Assembly: GCA_018242525.1 (NCBI GenBank)
Contig: JAFEBS010000031.1
Coordinates: 1-33,190, forward strand
Reading direction: 5' to 3'
DNA from: Planctomycetota bacterium
GTDB taxonomy: Bacteria > Planctomycetota > Planctomycetia > Planctomycetales > Planctomycetaceae
Length of the DNA stretch: 33,190 bases
A model generated the notes under the pieces. The model saw only the letters and a program-made list of their open reading frames with translations. It made no database searches and was not told the origin of the DNA. Shown here one piece after another: positions 17,086 through 24,859 of this stretch; the first letter of the stretch is position 1; each line of letters starts with the position of its first letter. The translations under genes were made by a program, and so were the position numbers.

Positions 17086-18327
17086 ATGAAGATCGATTTC
17101 TCGTTCGACCACTATCGCGCCGCTCTGTTGACGATCGTGTTGCTGGCAACCGGTTCGCTGGTACACGCCGGCGATTCTCCTCAGTTCCGCGGGCCCGGCG
17201 GCGAAGGACATTCGACCGAAACCAACCTGCCGATTACCTGGAGCGAAACCGAAAACATCGCCTGGAAAACCGATGTCGACGGACTGGGCTGGTCGACTCC
17301 ATCGATCGAAGGCTCACAGATCTGGATCACAACGGCGACCGAAGAAGGCAAATCGCTCAGGATCGTCTGCCTGGACAAGGATTCCGGCAAGATCCTGCAC
17401 AACGTGGAATTGTTTCACCACGACAATCCGGGACCGATTCATAAGAAGAACAGCTTTGCCTCACCGTCAGTCCTGATCGATGGCAATCATGTTTATGCCC
17501 ACTTCGGCAAACTGGGCACCGCCTGCCTGGACCGGAATGCCAATGTGGTCTGGAAGACGGAACTCAAGTACAACCATCGCCACGGCCCGGCCGGCAGTCC
17601 GATTGTGTTTGAAAACCTGTTGATCCTCGCCTGTGACGGGGGGGATACCCAATACGTCACGGCACTCGACAAAGCCACGGGCAAGGAAGTCTGGAAGACG
17701 ACACGCGACGGTGCCATGGCCTATTCGACCCCGCTCCTGATCCAGGTGAACGGCCAGCCGCAGTTGGTCAGCACCGGCGGGGAATGGGCGATGGGCTACG
17801 AACCGAAGAGCGGCAAGGAAGTCTGGCGCTTCCGCTATCCCAAGGGTTACTCGAATGTTCCCCGGCCCGTGTACGGCGAAGGCCTGGTGTTCCTCTGTTC
17901 CGGTTACGACAAGCCGTGGCTGTATGCGGTGAAGCCGACCGGCCAGGGAGATGTAACGGAATCCCACATGGCCTGGAAGCTGGAACGGGGTGCTCCGCTG
18001 AACCCATCACCGTTACTGCTGGGAGCCGATCTGTACATCGTCAGCGACAACGGGATCGCCCAGTGCCTGGATGCCAAAACAGGTGAGCCACACTGGCAGC
18101 AGCGTCTGGGCGGAAACTTTTCAGCATCGCCATTGCTGGCCGATGGCCGCTTGTACTTCCTCGATGAATTGGGCAAGACCTACGTCGTCGAACCGTCCAA
18201 CAAGGAATACAAGGAACTGGCTGTGAACACTCTGCCAGGCCGCACCCTGGCCAGCATCGCGGCGGCCGATGGAGCCCTGTTCCTGCGGACGGATACGTCG
18301 GTTTATCGGATCCAGAAGAGCAAGTGA
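17086..18327 (+). CDS. PQQ-like beta-propeller protein (BamB-like)
   Basis: This 413-residue exported protein has a hydrophobic signal (about 10-28, ending VHAGD). It then shows the planctomycete propeller opening SPQFRGPGGEGHS, followed by repeated blades of the PQQ/BamB type. These are marked by Trp-docking motifs such as WKTDVDGLGWSTPSIEG, VVWKTELKYNHRHGPAGSP, KEVWKTTRDGAMAYSTP and PHWQQRLGGNFSASPLL. No PQQ-dehydrogenase active-site signature is evident, so it is more likely a binding or scaffold propeller than an enzyme. It is the last plus-strand gene of the five-gene run, 73 bases after the PSD1 gene. A role as a partner in the same exported complex is inferred from position. Its end is 45 bases from the convergent DUF3050 gene. 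Confidence 0.88.
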   Translation: MKIDFSFDHYRAALLTIVLLATGSLVHAGDSPQFRGPGGEGHSTETNLPITWSETENIAWKTDVDGLGWSTPSIEGSQIWITTATEEGKSLRIVCLDKDSGKILHNVELFHHDNPGPIHKKNSFASPSVLIDGNHVYAHFGKLGTACLDRNANVVWKTELKYNHRHGPAGSPIVFENLLILACDGGDTQYVTALDKATGKEVWKTTRDGAMAYSTPLLIQVNGQPQLVSTGGEWAMGYEPKSGKEVWRFRYPKGYSNVPRPVYGEGLVFLCSGYDKPWLYAVKPTGQGDVTESHMAWKLERGAPLNPSPLLLGADLYIVSDNGIAQCLDAKTGEPHWQQRLGGNFSASPLLADGRLYFLDELGKTYVVEPSNKEYKELAVNTLPGRTLASIAAADGALFLRTDTSVYRIQKSK

Positions 18328-18372
18328 TCGCCGGCTTCCAGGGACTGGAAGGTTCAACCGGACACCTGCGGT

Positions 18373-19164
18373 TCAGGCAGTGACCTGTCGAATCGCGCCG
18401 TAGACACCGTCCCAAAGTCCAATGCGCGCTCGGACGGATTGGACCGCGGTCCGGTCCGCCGCCTGCAACCTGGCCGGGATCCCCTGGCACAGATTCTCCA
18501 CCAATCGTCGAGCCAGCGGTCCGTGATCGTTGGCATCCAGTTCAATATGCCGGTTCAGGTAATGAACCAGTCGGTCCACCTTCACTCCCTGCTGTGGCAG
18601 CGACCTGACGAGCCGCGAAAACATGTCCGGGATCACGTCTTCACGTCCATGAAAGAACGCGGCGGCAACTTCGTGCGGCTGACCGTGCCGTGCCAATTGC
18701 AATGTCGATCGGACAAAGTCCCGCGTCGTCGGCAGGATGCTGGCAGCCATCAAGGCCGACTCAATGGAGATTCCGTCCCGCAACGCCCCGATGAAAGTAC
18801 GAATCGGTCGGGCGTCCGCACCGACTTCATCCATCGCCTGCAGATACAACTCAAAATGACTCGCGTAGCCACCGCGACCGTCCTCGTCGCACTCTTCGCC
18901 CAGCACGATTTCGTTGATAAATCGACAGACGTTCGCATCGGTTGGCGGCATCCAGGGAACGTCGCAACAGGTGACCAGTTGCTGCAGGCGTTTCAAAAGC
19001 GACATGAAGTCCCAGACCGCAAACACATGCTCGCGCATGAACAGTCGCAGGCTGTCGGCCGTCTGCACCGAGTCATACAACGGATGCTGAAACAGTTGTT
19101 GACGGAGCGTGGAATGATCAATCGAATCAGAGGTGACTTCGTCGGTCACCAGGATGGAATCCAT
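18373..19164 (-). CDS. DUF3050 protein (predicted haem-oxygenase-like fold)
   Basis: This 263-residue soluble protein matches DUF3050 (PF11251) through its full length. Visible family segments are LRLFMREHVFAVWDFMSLLKRLQ (39-61), FINEIVLGEECDEDG (82-96), SHFELYLQAM (102-111), HEVAAAFFHGREDVIPDMF (164-182) and YLNRHIELDANDHGPLARR (202-220). The conserved acidic and histidine residues in these helices (for example E85, H103, E105, H164, E175, H206, E208, H214) would suit a diiron or haem-oxygenase-like helical bundle. The reaction is unknown. ATG at 19164 is preferred. A GTG at 19203 would run directly up to the upstream stop. It is the last gene of the minus-strand group behind the isoaspartyl peptidase. 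Confidence 0.85.
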   Translation of the reverse strand: MDSILVTDEVTSDSIDHSTLRQQLFQHPLYDSVQTADSLRLFMREHVFAVWDFMSLLKRLQQLVTCCDVPWMPPTDANVCRFINEIVLGEECDEDGRGGYASHFELYLQAMDEVGADARPIRTFIGALRDGISIESALMAASILPTTRDFVRSTLQLARHGQPHEVAAAFFHGREDVIPDMFSRLVRSLPQQGVKVDRLVHYLNRHIELDANDHGPLARRLVENLCQGIPARLQAADRTAVQSVRARIGLWDGVYGAIRQVTA

Positions 19165-19205
19165 GAAAGACTTTCTTGCGAGCGATTCAGGCGGGCAGGG
19201 CACGG

Positions 19206-20231
19206 TCAGTTCTCATACACGCGAACGGAGATCTTTCCGTCGCGAGTGATGCAGGCCCGATACAATCCCTCCGAGTTATAAGCAGCCGTAAAACGACCGG
19301 ACCGGTCCAGCACGATCGCAGCCCCTTCCCCGCCAGCATTCTTGAGTTGTCGGTTAATGACGTCATCCGCGGCGTCCGCGGCCGACAATCCACGATACTT
19401 CATCTGGGCCACGATTTCGTGGGAGACCGCATACCGGATAAAGAATTCGCCGTGTCCCGTACACGAGATCGCCCCGGCCTCGTTGTCCGCGTACGTTCCG
19501 GCACCGATGATCGGCGAATCACCCACGCGGCCCGCCATCTTGTTGGTCATCCCCCCGGTCGAGGTTCCTGCCGCCAGGTTCCCGTCTGCATCCAGGCTGA
19601 CGGCCCCCACCGTTCCATATTCCGATTTCTTGCGGGGCAATGCCGGACCCGGTTCAGTGGAGCTCTGCTTGCGGGCTTCCGCCTCGCGCTTCCAGATTTC
19701 TTCGATTGCCTTCCGCCGCGGCTCGGTGGCGAAGTACGACGGGTCGACGATCTCCAATCCCTGCTTCTTCGCAAATGCATCCGCTCCGGGACCGATCAGC
19801 AGGACATGCTTCGACTTTTCCATGACGGCCCGGGCACCGGAAATCGGATTCTTGACGGTCATTACTCCCGCCATCGCCCCGGCCTTCTTGCTCTTTCCCT
19901 CCATGATCGACGCGTCCAGTTCGTTCGTTCCTGCGTTGGTGAAGACCGCACCCTTACCCGCGTTGAAAGCCGGCAGATCTTCCATGATTCGGATCGCGGC
20001 TTCCACCGCATCCAGACTGGTGCCACCCGCCTTCAATTTCGCATGACCCGCTTCCAGCGCACTCTTCAGACCCGCACGTACCTCTTTCTCCAGTTCCGGG
20101 GTCATCTCCTTCTTGTCGACACCGATCCCGCCGTGGATCCCCAGCACCACGTCGGGCACCACTACGTCGGCCGCCTGCATCAAGTTCGCCATGGTCAGCA
20201 GTACCATCCCTGAAAAAAGAATTCGTGACAT
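19206..20231 (-). CDS. iaaA: Isoaspartyl peptidase / L-asparaginase (Ntn hydrolase, family T2)
   Basis: This 341-residue plant-type asparaginase is an N-terminal-nucleophile hydrolase that cleaves itself to expose a threonine. Family motifs are GIHGGIGV (31-38), NAGKGAVFTNAGTNELDASIM (90-110), and the cleavage site YGTVGAVSLDADGNLAAGTS with nucleophile Thr207. TSTGGMTNKMAGRVGDSPIIGAGTYA and the later GHGE segment complete it. It removes isoaspartyl residues from damaged peptides or hydrolyses asparagine. The N-terminus (MSRILFSGMVLLTMANLMQAAD) is a signal peptide, so the enzyme is exported, unlike cytoplasmic EcAIII. The GAGCTGGAAATG context gives a ribosome site. It is 25 bases downstream of the ABC ATPase stop and likely co-transcribed. 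Confidence 0.92.
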   Translation of the reverse strand: MSRILFSGMVLLTMANLMQAADVVVPDVVLGIHGGIGVDKKEMTPELEKEVRAGLKSALEAGHAKLKAGGTSLDAVEAAIRIMEDLPAFNAGKGAVFTNAGTNELDASIMEGKSKKAGAMAGVMTVKNPISGARAVMEKSKHVLLIGPGADAFAKKQGLEIVDPSYFATEPRRKAIEEIWKREAEARKQSSTEPGPALPRKKSEYGTVGAVSLDADGNLAAGTSTGGMTNKMAGRVGDSPIIGAGTYADNEAGAISCTGHGEFFIRYAVSHEIVAQMKYRGLSAADAADDVINRQLKNAGGEGAAIVLDRSGRFTAAYNSEGLYRACITRDGKISVRVYEN

Positions 20232-20256
20232 TTCCAGCTCCGTGAATAGTAAGCCA

Positions 20257-21753
20257 TCACATCGTGACCGCCACGCTCATGATGGCTTCTTCCGTCCAGT
20301 CGCACGTCGGCCGAACCTCGCGCAACTGGCCGCGCGACATGACTCCAATCCGATCGCAGACCGCCATCAGTTCGGTCAGGTAGGAACTGACAAAAAGGAT
20401 CGCTTTCCCTTCCGCGGCCAGTTCGCCCATCAAACGGTAGATCTCTGATTTCGTCCCGACATCGATGCCGCGCGTGGGCTCATCCAGCAACAGGATATCC
20501 GCCTGTTGATGCAGCACCCGGGCGATCGCCACCTTTTGCTGGTTCCCCCCCGACAGTTCGCCGATCGTCTGCTCCGATGACGCCGCCTTGACCTGCAGAC
20601 GCTGCATCCAGCAGGCAACTTCCTCGGTACGACGCCTGAGATCCAGCCAGCCGAACCGCGCATACGGCTGCAGCCGACTATAGGTCAGATTGTCGGCGAT
20701 GGTCCGTGTCTGTGCCAGTCCTTCGGTCTTGCGATCTTCCGAAACCAGTCCCAACCCCGCGCGAATTCGACGACGAGTGCTCTGTCCCGGCGAAAGTGTA
20801 CCGATGGTGACAGTGCCACTCGTGACGGGATCCAGGGCGAACAGGCAGCGCAACAGTTCGGTTCGTCCTGCCCCGATCAATCCCGACAACCCCAGGATCT
20901 CACCGCGCCGCACTTCCAGGGAAACACCCTGCGGAGATCGCTGGCCGCTCAGGTTCTTGATGGTCAGCAGGACTTCACCGGCCGAATGAGGCACCGTCGG
21001 AAACAGTTCAGCGACACCTCGGCCTACCATCAGCGAGACGATCTGTGCATCCGTCGTGCCAGCCAGGTCTCCCGAGCCGACCGACCGGCCGTCTCGCAGG
21101 ACCGCGTAACAATCACACACCTGCCGGATCTCTTCCAGAAAATGGCTGATGTAGACGATCCCCAACCCCGCGTCGCGCAGCTTGCGAATCACGGCAAACA
21201 GGTGTTCCACATCCTGCTTCGTCAGGGAACTGGTCGGTTCGTCAAAGACGATCACTTTGGAATCGGCGGCGAGTGCCCGGGCGATCTCGACCAGTTGCTG
21301 TACGGCGATCGACAATTCTCCGACAGGAGTCTCAGGCCGCAGGTCCGGATGACCCAGCAGTTCCAAAGCCTGCCGCACTTTCTGGCGTTGGGCAGATCGA
21401 TCGAGCAGAGCGAACCCGGCGATGCCAAATCGGCGGGATTCCTGCCCGAGCATGATGTTGTCTTCAACCGACAGATCGGGTGCCAGGTTCAGTTCCTGGT
21501 AGATCATGCTGACGCCCGCCAGTCGGGCGTCGTGTGGCCCGTGCGGCGAATAGGAGCGATTTGCCAATTGCATGGTTCCGGCATCCGGCGCATGCGCCCC
21601 GCTCAGAACCTTCATCAGGGTGCTCTTGCCCGCACCATTCTCGCCAATGAGTGCCAGCACCCGACCGGCAGGCACGCTGAGTGACACGTCACTCAGCGCC
21701 TGCGTCGCTCCAAATCGCTTGGAAATGCCTGTCATCGAGAGCAAATCGGACAT
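20257..21753 (-). CDS. Sugar-type ABC transporter ATPase (RbsA/XylG/MglA family)
   Basis: This 498-residue protein holds two nucleotide-binding domains in tandem, as in CUT2 monosaccharide importers. The first has Walker A GENGAGKST, Q-loop YQELNLAP, signature LSIAVQQLVEIARAL and Walker B VIVFDEPTSSL. The second has the degenerate Walker A GLIGAGRTE normal for this family, signature LSGGNQQKV and Walker B ILLLDEPTRGID. It would energise uptake of a sugar or AI-2-like ligand with the lipoprotein encoded 39 bases upstream. ATG at 21753 with GTGGGGA before it is preferred over TTG one codon earlier. Oddly, the gene that follows is an asparaginase rather than the RbsC-type permease. No permease is present anywhere in the window. 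Confidence 0.93.
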   Translation of the reverse strand: MSDLLSMTGISKRFGATQALSDVSLSVPAGRVLALIGENGAGKSTLMKVLSGAHAPDAGTMQLANRSYSPHGPHDARLAGVSMIYQELNLAPDLSVEDNIMLGQESRRFGIAGFALLDRSAQRQKVRQALELLGHPDLRPETPVGELSIAVQQLVEIARALAADSKVIVFDEPTSSLTKQDVEHLFAVIRKLRDAGLGIVYISHFLEEIRQVCDCYAVLRDGRSVGSGDLAGTTDAQIVSLMVGRGVAELFPTVPHSAGEVLLTIKNLSGQRSPQGVSLEVRRGEILGLSGLIGAGRTELLRCLFALDPVTSGTVTIGTLSPGQSTRRRIRAGLGLVSEDRKTEGLAQTRTIADNLTYSRLQPYARFGWLDLRRRTEEVACWMQRLQVKAASSEQTIGELSGGNQQKVAIARVLHQQADILLLDEPTRGIDVGTKSEIYRLMGELAAEGKAILFVSSYLTELMAVCDRIGVMSRGQLREVRPTCDWTEEAIMSVAVTM

Positions 21754-21792
21754 CAAATCCCCACTGTCGCACCATCATGGCCGGATTGAATC

Positions 21793-22815
21793 CTACTTCT
21801 CGAATCGTTCCGGACTGAGCAGCTTCGACATTTCTTCCGTCTTCATGTTTTCCGGAGTCGCCACGAATTCTCCAGTGCTGATCCGCTTTTCGACGGCTTT
21901 CCCCCGGATCTTGTCGACGAGAGCCATGACCGATTTGTAGCCCATCGTCACCGGATCCTGCAGCACGATGCCATGGACCGTGCCGGCTTCCATCGCCCGA
22001 ATCAGGTCTTCGCTGGGGTCAAACGCGATGAACTTCACCTTGCCAGCCAGTTCCGTTTCCTTCAACGCACCCAGGATCCCCGCTGCGTTGGGTTCACAGA
22101 CGGCAAAGATCCCGCTGACTTCGTCCTTGTACTTGTTCAGGACGTCGGTTGCCTTGGTGAGCGATTCCTCCTGAGTCGTCCCCGCATATTGATCGGACGA
22201 CAGGATCTTGATCTCCGGGAATTCCTTCGCGAGCGCGTCCAGGAATCCGTCTTCACGTTGTTCGGTGCTTTCGCTGCCCGCGTTATATCGCAGGACAATG
22301 ACGCCTCCTTTACCACCCAGAGCCGTTCCCATTTGATGAGCGGCCAGTTCGCCCCCCTTGCGGTTGTCCGTGGCGACATAGCTGACGATCTTCGATTCGT
22401 CCTGCAGGGCGCTGTCAAAGATCACGACCGGAATCCCCGCTTCGACAGACTCGTTGATGGGCGCAATCAACGCCTGCTTGTCGAGCGGTGCGACGCAGAT
22501 GCCGTTCACCTTCTTGGTGACAAAATCCTGCACGACACTGATCTGGCCATCGCGATCATTCTCCAGCAGGGGCCCCTTCCACAGGATTTCCACGTCCCCC
22601 AGTTCCTTCGCCGCCTTTTCGGCACCGGCATGCACCGACTTCCAGAAGACGTGCGTTGTTCCCTTTGGGATGACTGCAATCCGCAGCGTTTTCGCGTCGG
22701 TGGAGGCTCCGCCCGTGGCCGTTTCCGTACTGCCGACTTTGGTCGGGACAGAATTGTTCGAATTGCAACCGACGGTGAACGCAAGGCAGAGCAACAAACC
22801 CAGTGAGCGTCTCAT
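21793..22815 (-). CDS. Sugar-binding lipoprotein of an ABC transporter (Peripla_BP_4 / RbsB-like)
   Basis: This 340-residue protein has a lipoprotein signal (MRRSLGLLLCLAFTVGC, lipidated Cys17). It is followed by a Peripla_BP_4-type two-lobed binding protein. Typical segments are LRIAVIPKGTTHVFWKSVHAGAEKAAKELG, APLDKQALIAPINESVEAGIPVVIFDS, YVATDNRKGGELAAHQMG, GIFAVCEPNAAGILGAL and GIVLQDPVTMGYKSVMALVDKI. It would catch a sugar or related ligand outside the cytoplasmic membrane. ATG at 22815 has GGAG 6 bases upstream. It is the first gene of the minus-strand group (lipoprotein, ATPase, isoaspartyl peptidase, DUF3050). The 285 bases upstream (22816-23100) contain no gene that I can support. Confidence 0.92.
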   Translation of the reverse strand: MRRSLGLLLCLAFTVGCNSNNSVPTKVGSTETATGGASTDAKTLRIAVIPKGTTHVFWKSVHAGAEKAAKELGDVEILWKGPLLENDRDGQISVVQDFVTKKVNGICVAPLDKQALIAPINESVEAGIPVVIFDSALQDESKIVSYVATDNRKGGELAAHQMGTALGGKGGVIVLRYNAGSESTEQREDGFLDALAKEFPEIKILSSDQYAGTTQEESLTKATDVLNKYKDEVSGIFAVCEPNAAGILGALKETELAGKVKFIAFDPSEDLIRAMEAGTVHGIVLQDPVTMGYKSVMALVDKIRGKAVEKRISTGEFVATPENMKTEEMSKLLSPERFEK

Positions 22816-23100
22816 CAAGGACTCCGGCCAAATAGGGAAGACGGTGAATCAAGGGAGTCACAGCATCGTACCAGCGCCGTTGCGGAGGGCCAATCGCAGG
22901 CGGTGTTTGGCGTGTTCCTGAGGTCTGGCCTCCGCCGGGACTTGTGGACTGACACCCTTGAGGGTTCGGGGCGGCGCAGCCTGAGGCACACCCCGTTTCT
23001 CAAACGGCCTTCGCAAATAAAATACGCTTGAACAGGAGCAAACGGAGGAAACAGAGGTTCTGGGCTAAGAGCTAAAGGCAGGCGAGTGTCCTCTGGTCTT

Positions 23101-23222
23101 GTGGCCCAACGGGCCAGTCGTTCACCCAGCCCGGCCCCTTCGGGCCCGAAGGGGCTGGGTGAACTGCTGGACCGTTGGTCCGGAACTCCGCGGATCCTCA
23201 GCCGAGGTTGCGTTGGCAACAA
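23101..23222. repeat. Chain of stem-loops, likely dispersed structured element
   Basis: A dense run of palindromes follows one after another. They are GGCCC-AAC-GGGCC (23103-23115); a large hairpin with outer arms GTTCACCCAGC / GCTGGGTGAAC (23120-23130 and 23154-23164) and a perfect inner palindrome CCCCTTCGGGCCCGAAGGGG (23135-23154); GGACC-GTT-GGTCC; TCCGCGGA; CCTC-AGCC-GAGG; and GTTGC-GTTG-GCAAC. Open frames through it on both strands are low-complexity and rejected. It could be a structured RNA or a REP-like mobile repeat. It directly precedes repeat R1. Confidence 0.55.
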
Positions 23223-23233
23223 GGCCGAACCAG

Positions 23234-23329
23234 CCGGTCAACTTGACCCGCAGTCGCTGGCGGCTCAAAGTGTTGACGTGTTGATCGGACGCCCGTCGTT
23301 GATCGCGGGCAGGTCACGTTAGGTCGGCC
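23234..23329 (+). repeat. Repeat R, copy 1 (upstream of lipoprotein gene)
   Basis: This is one of five diverged copies of a repeat of about 90 bp, all oriented the same way relative to the gene that follows. The core here is CTGGCGGCTCAAAGTGTT. The ends pair imperfectly: GGTCAACTTGACC near the start against AGGTCACGTTAGGTC at the end. The end carries GTTAGGT, which fits the GTTRRRY core-site consensus of integron attC sites, and the start carries GGTCAAC, one base off RYYYAAC. Confidence 0.65.
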
Positions 23330-23405
23330 ATACGATGAGGGTCTTGCGTCTTTCATCCGTGCCGACGTGGCGGTGGACGACTGGAACAATTTGAGAACCT
23401 GGAAC

Positions 23406-23642
23406 ATGCGACGAACATCTGACTGCGTCTGCTTGACGATACTACTGCTGCTCGTCGGGTGTGATATGAATCGAAACGGTCCGCAGCCTCTCTCGAAGAC
23501 CGCCGCTCTCGACGTCTATATCGTTTCCCCCACAAGCACACCGTCTGCCAAGGTCGTTGTCCAGGCCGGTACCAAAGCTCCGATCTATGCCCACCGTGAG
23601 GGAACCGATCGCCATGCAATTCCAGATCACAGGAGCCAATGA
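23406..23642 (+). CDS. Small putative lipoprotein, possibly frameshifted
   Basis: This 78-residue frame starts with a clear lipoprotein signal (MRRTSDCVCLTILLLLVGC, lipobox LVGC, Cys19) and continues ALDVYIVSPTSTPSAKVVVQAGTKAPIY. I do not recognise the family. The last 15 residues (HREGTDRHAIPDHRSQ) look out of frame. The +1 frame continues instead as REPIAMQFQITGANDFERIV and ends at 23679, so a one-base insertion or sequencing error near 23590-23600 could have broken a protein of about 90 residues. It lies about 75 bases after repeat R1. Upstream starts exist but would lose the signal peptide. Confidence 0.5.
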   Translation: MRRTSDCVCLTILLLLVGCDMNRNGPQPLSKTAALDVYIVSPTSTPSAKVVVQAGTKAPIYAHREGTDRHAIPDHRSQ

Positions 23643-23736
23643 TTTTGAACGAATAGTCGAGCAGCTCACCAAGGACTGATAGCGATATGTAAAACGGGTT
23701 GCAGCATTCAACGCCTCATTACGAACGCAGCCGAAC

Positions 23737-23925
23737 ATGCACGTCTTCGAGTTCCTGCGGGTTGAGACGGTGAAGGAACTGGAACAGTATAGCCCTCAAC
23801 AGATTATTCACCTGTTACCCAAGCCGATCCGCACGACAGTCGACGGCATTCGGCAACGACTGGCCGAACTGAAGCGAAGCCTGCGCGAGGATGAGGGTTT
23901 CGCGGCTGCGCATCCGCCCAGGTAA
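23737..23925 (+). CDS. Mini-protein resembling an RNA polymerase alpha C-terminal domain
   Basis: This 62-residue protein is mostly one compact helical unit. LRVETVKELEQYSPQQIIHL, then RTTVDGIRQRLAELKRSL, follows the pattern of the RpoA C-terminal domain (L-x-V-x-T-V-x-E-L...S-x-x-x-I/L...T-x-x-x-I-x-x-x-L). The GRKS-type turn is replaced by LPKPIRTT. In RNA polymerase this domain binds UP elements and activators. A free copy could be an adaptor, a decoy, or just the tail of a lost gene (inference). The frame is open back to 23680 without another start codon. It has no clear ribosome site. Confidence 0.5.
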   Translation: MHVFEFLRVETVKELEQYSPQQIIHLLPKPIRTTVDGIRQRLAELKRSLREDEGFAAAHPPR

Positions 23926-23970
23926 TTCGACTTTGCCGGCATTGTGCACTCGCAGCGCCTTAGACGCTCA

Positions 23971-23998
23971 GCTGGGGCTCCCGTTGGTCGACCCCAGC
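23971..23998. terminator. Hairpin between convergent genes
   Basis: GCTGGGG (23971-23977) pairs with CCCCAGC (23992-23998) across a 14-base loop. It lies between the convergent ends of the mini-protein and the methyltransferase. There is no T-run, so a terminator role is only suggested by position. Just beyond it, CCGGTTACGTCA occurs twice (24006-24017 and 24027-24038), the second copy spanning the methyltransferase stop codon. Confidence 0.3.
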
Positions 23999-24030
23999 CA
24001 CACCGCCGGTTACGTCACCCTGCCGACCGG

Positions 24031-24690
24031 TTACGTCATCGACTCCGGCTTGTGAGCAAACACGTAACAACGTTTGCTGGGATGCTCGGATTCATACGGT
24101 TCTCGAATCCGAATCTCGATTGGCGCGAACCCCGCCTGGGCCAGGGCCGTTTCAATCTGCGATGGTTCAAAGAAGGTGAAGTCCAGCGCCGCATTGGTGT
24201 CGAGGAAGTTTTCCGCGTGAATCACTTCAGACCCGATGTGGAAGGACAATAACAGAACTCCTCCATCACGCAGAACGCGAAACATCTCCGAAAAGGCGGG
24301 AAAAAGCTGATCCGGCGTCAAATGCACGATGCAATAGAAGGCCAGCATGCCAGCGATGGATGACGCATCTCTTGAGAGACACAAGAAGTCACCCACTTCA
24401 AAGCAGGATTGCGGAAAAATGCTTGCGGCGTGCTCGATCATTTTGGAGGAAAGATCCACGCCGGTCACCTTCAGGCCCAAGGACGTGAGGTGAGCTGTCG
24501 TGTGACCCGGGCCACAACCGAGATCCAGAACGGGTTGCCCCGCACCGATGAGACCGGCGAACCGCTCGAGCAACTCGCGATCCAGCGGTTTATGATTCAG
24601 TTCGTCGATAAACTTCCGCGCATACGCCGCGCTGGCCATGTCATACGCGGATCGGATTGAAGCCAGTGATGACGACATGTTTGAAGCCAT
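24031..24690 (-). CDS. Class I SAM-dependent methyltransferase
   Basis: This 219-residue protein has a Rossmann-fold methyltransferase core of the Methyltransf_11/25 type. Motif I is VLDLGCGPGHTTAHL, the acidic end of beta2 is VTGVDLSSKMIEHA, and motif II is EVGDFLCL. Motif III is LRDGGVLLLSFHIGSEVIH. The N-terminal helix IRSAYDMASAAYARKF is typical of UbiE-like small-molecule methyltransferases. The acceptor is not predictable. ATG at 24690 is chosen because the longer open frame (to 24828) runs through repeat R5 and has no protein-like character. Repeat R5 ends 9 bases before this start. There is no operon partner. Confidence 0.82.
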   Translation of the reverse strand: MASNMSSSLASIRSAYDMASAAYARKFIDELNHKPLDRELLERFAGLIGAGQPVLDLGCGPGHTTAHLTSLGLKVTGVDLSSKMIEHAASIFPQSCFEVGDFLCLSRDASSIAGMLAFYCIVHLTPDQLFPAFSEMFRVLRDGGVLLLSFHIGSEVIHAENFLDTNAALDFTFFEPSQIETALAQAGFAPIEIRIREPYESEHPSKRCYVFAHKPESMT

Positions 24691-24699
24691 TTCTTCGAT

Positions 24700-24786
24700 C
24701 GACCACGATGACTTGCCCCAATCACCGACGGCCTTCCTGCCAAAACACCAGCAAGTCGAGCCGCCGATTGCGGAGAACTTGTCCGC
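24700..24786 (-). repeat. Repeat R, copy 5 (upstream of methyltransferase gene)
   Basis: This is the most diverged copy. On the minus strand it reads GCGGCTCGACTTGCTGG, then GGCCGTCGGTGATTGGGGCA and TCGTGGTCG just before the methyltransferase ATG. It aligns with copy R2 over its right half (GGCGGCTC, GCCCGTCG, GGCAAGT, TGGTCG). Its outer end abuts the flank of a GxxExxY remnant. Confidence 0.5.
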
Positions 24787-24791
24787 CTCGC

Positions 24792-24859
24792 TCGATCTCA
24801 TTTGTCTCTCACAGAGACACAGAGACACGGAGGTAAATCAAAGCTCTCCGTGAATCGTT
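24792..24859. repeat. Direct repeat, copy 1 (GxxExxY 3' flank)
   Basis: This begins TCGATCTCATTTGTCTCTCA, continues CAGAGACACAGAGACACGGA, and ends GAATCGTT. The same sequence with few changes occurs at 25711-25779 in the same orientation. The internal purine-rich CACAGAGACACGG motif is typical of the flanks of GxxExxY cassettes. It overlaps the end of the coding remnant at 24838. Confidence 0.75.

Noticed and set aside
22861..22930. Weak resemblance to the centre of repeat R (GCAGGCGGTGTTTGGCGTGTT)
   Set aside because: Only about 20 bases match and only with a gap. The ends of R are missing and no gene follows in the expected polarity.
23086..23322. Short open frames through the stem-loop region and R1
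   Set aside because: They are palindromic, low-complexity sequence open on both strands, with no ribosome site or domain.
24691..24828. Longer start for the methyltransferase
   Set aside because: The added 46 codons cover repeat R5 and part of the GxxExxY flank and do not look like protein.
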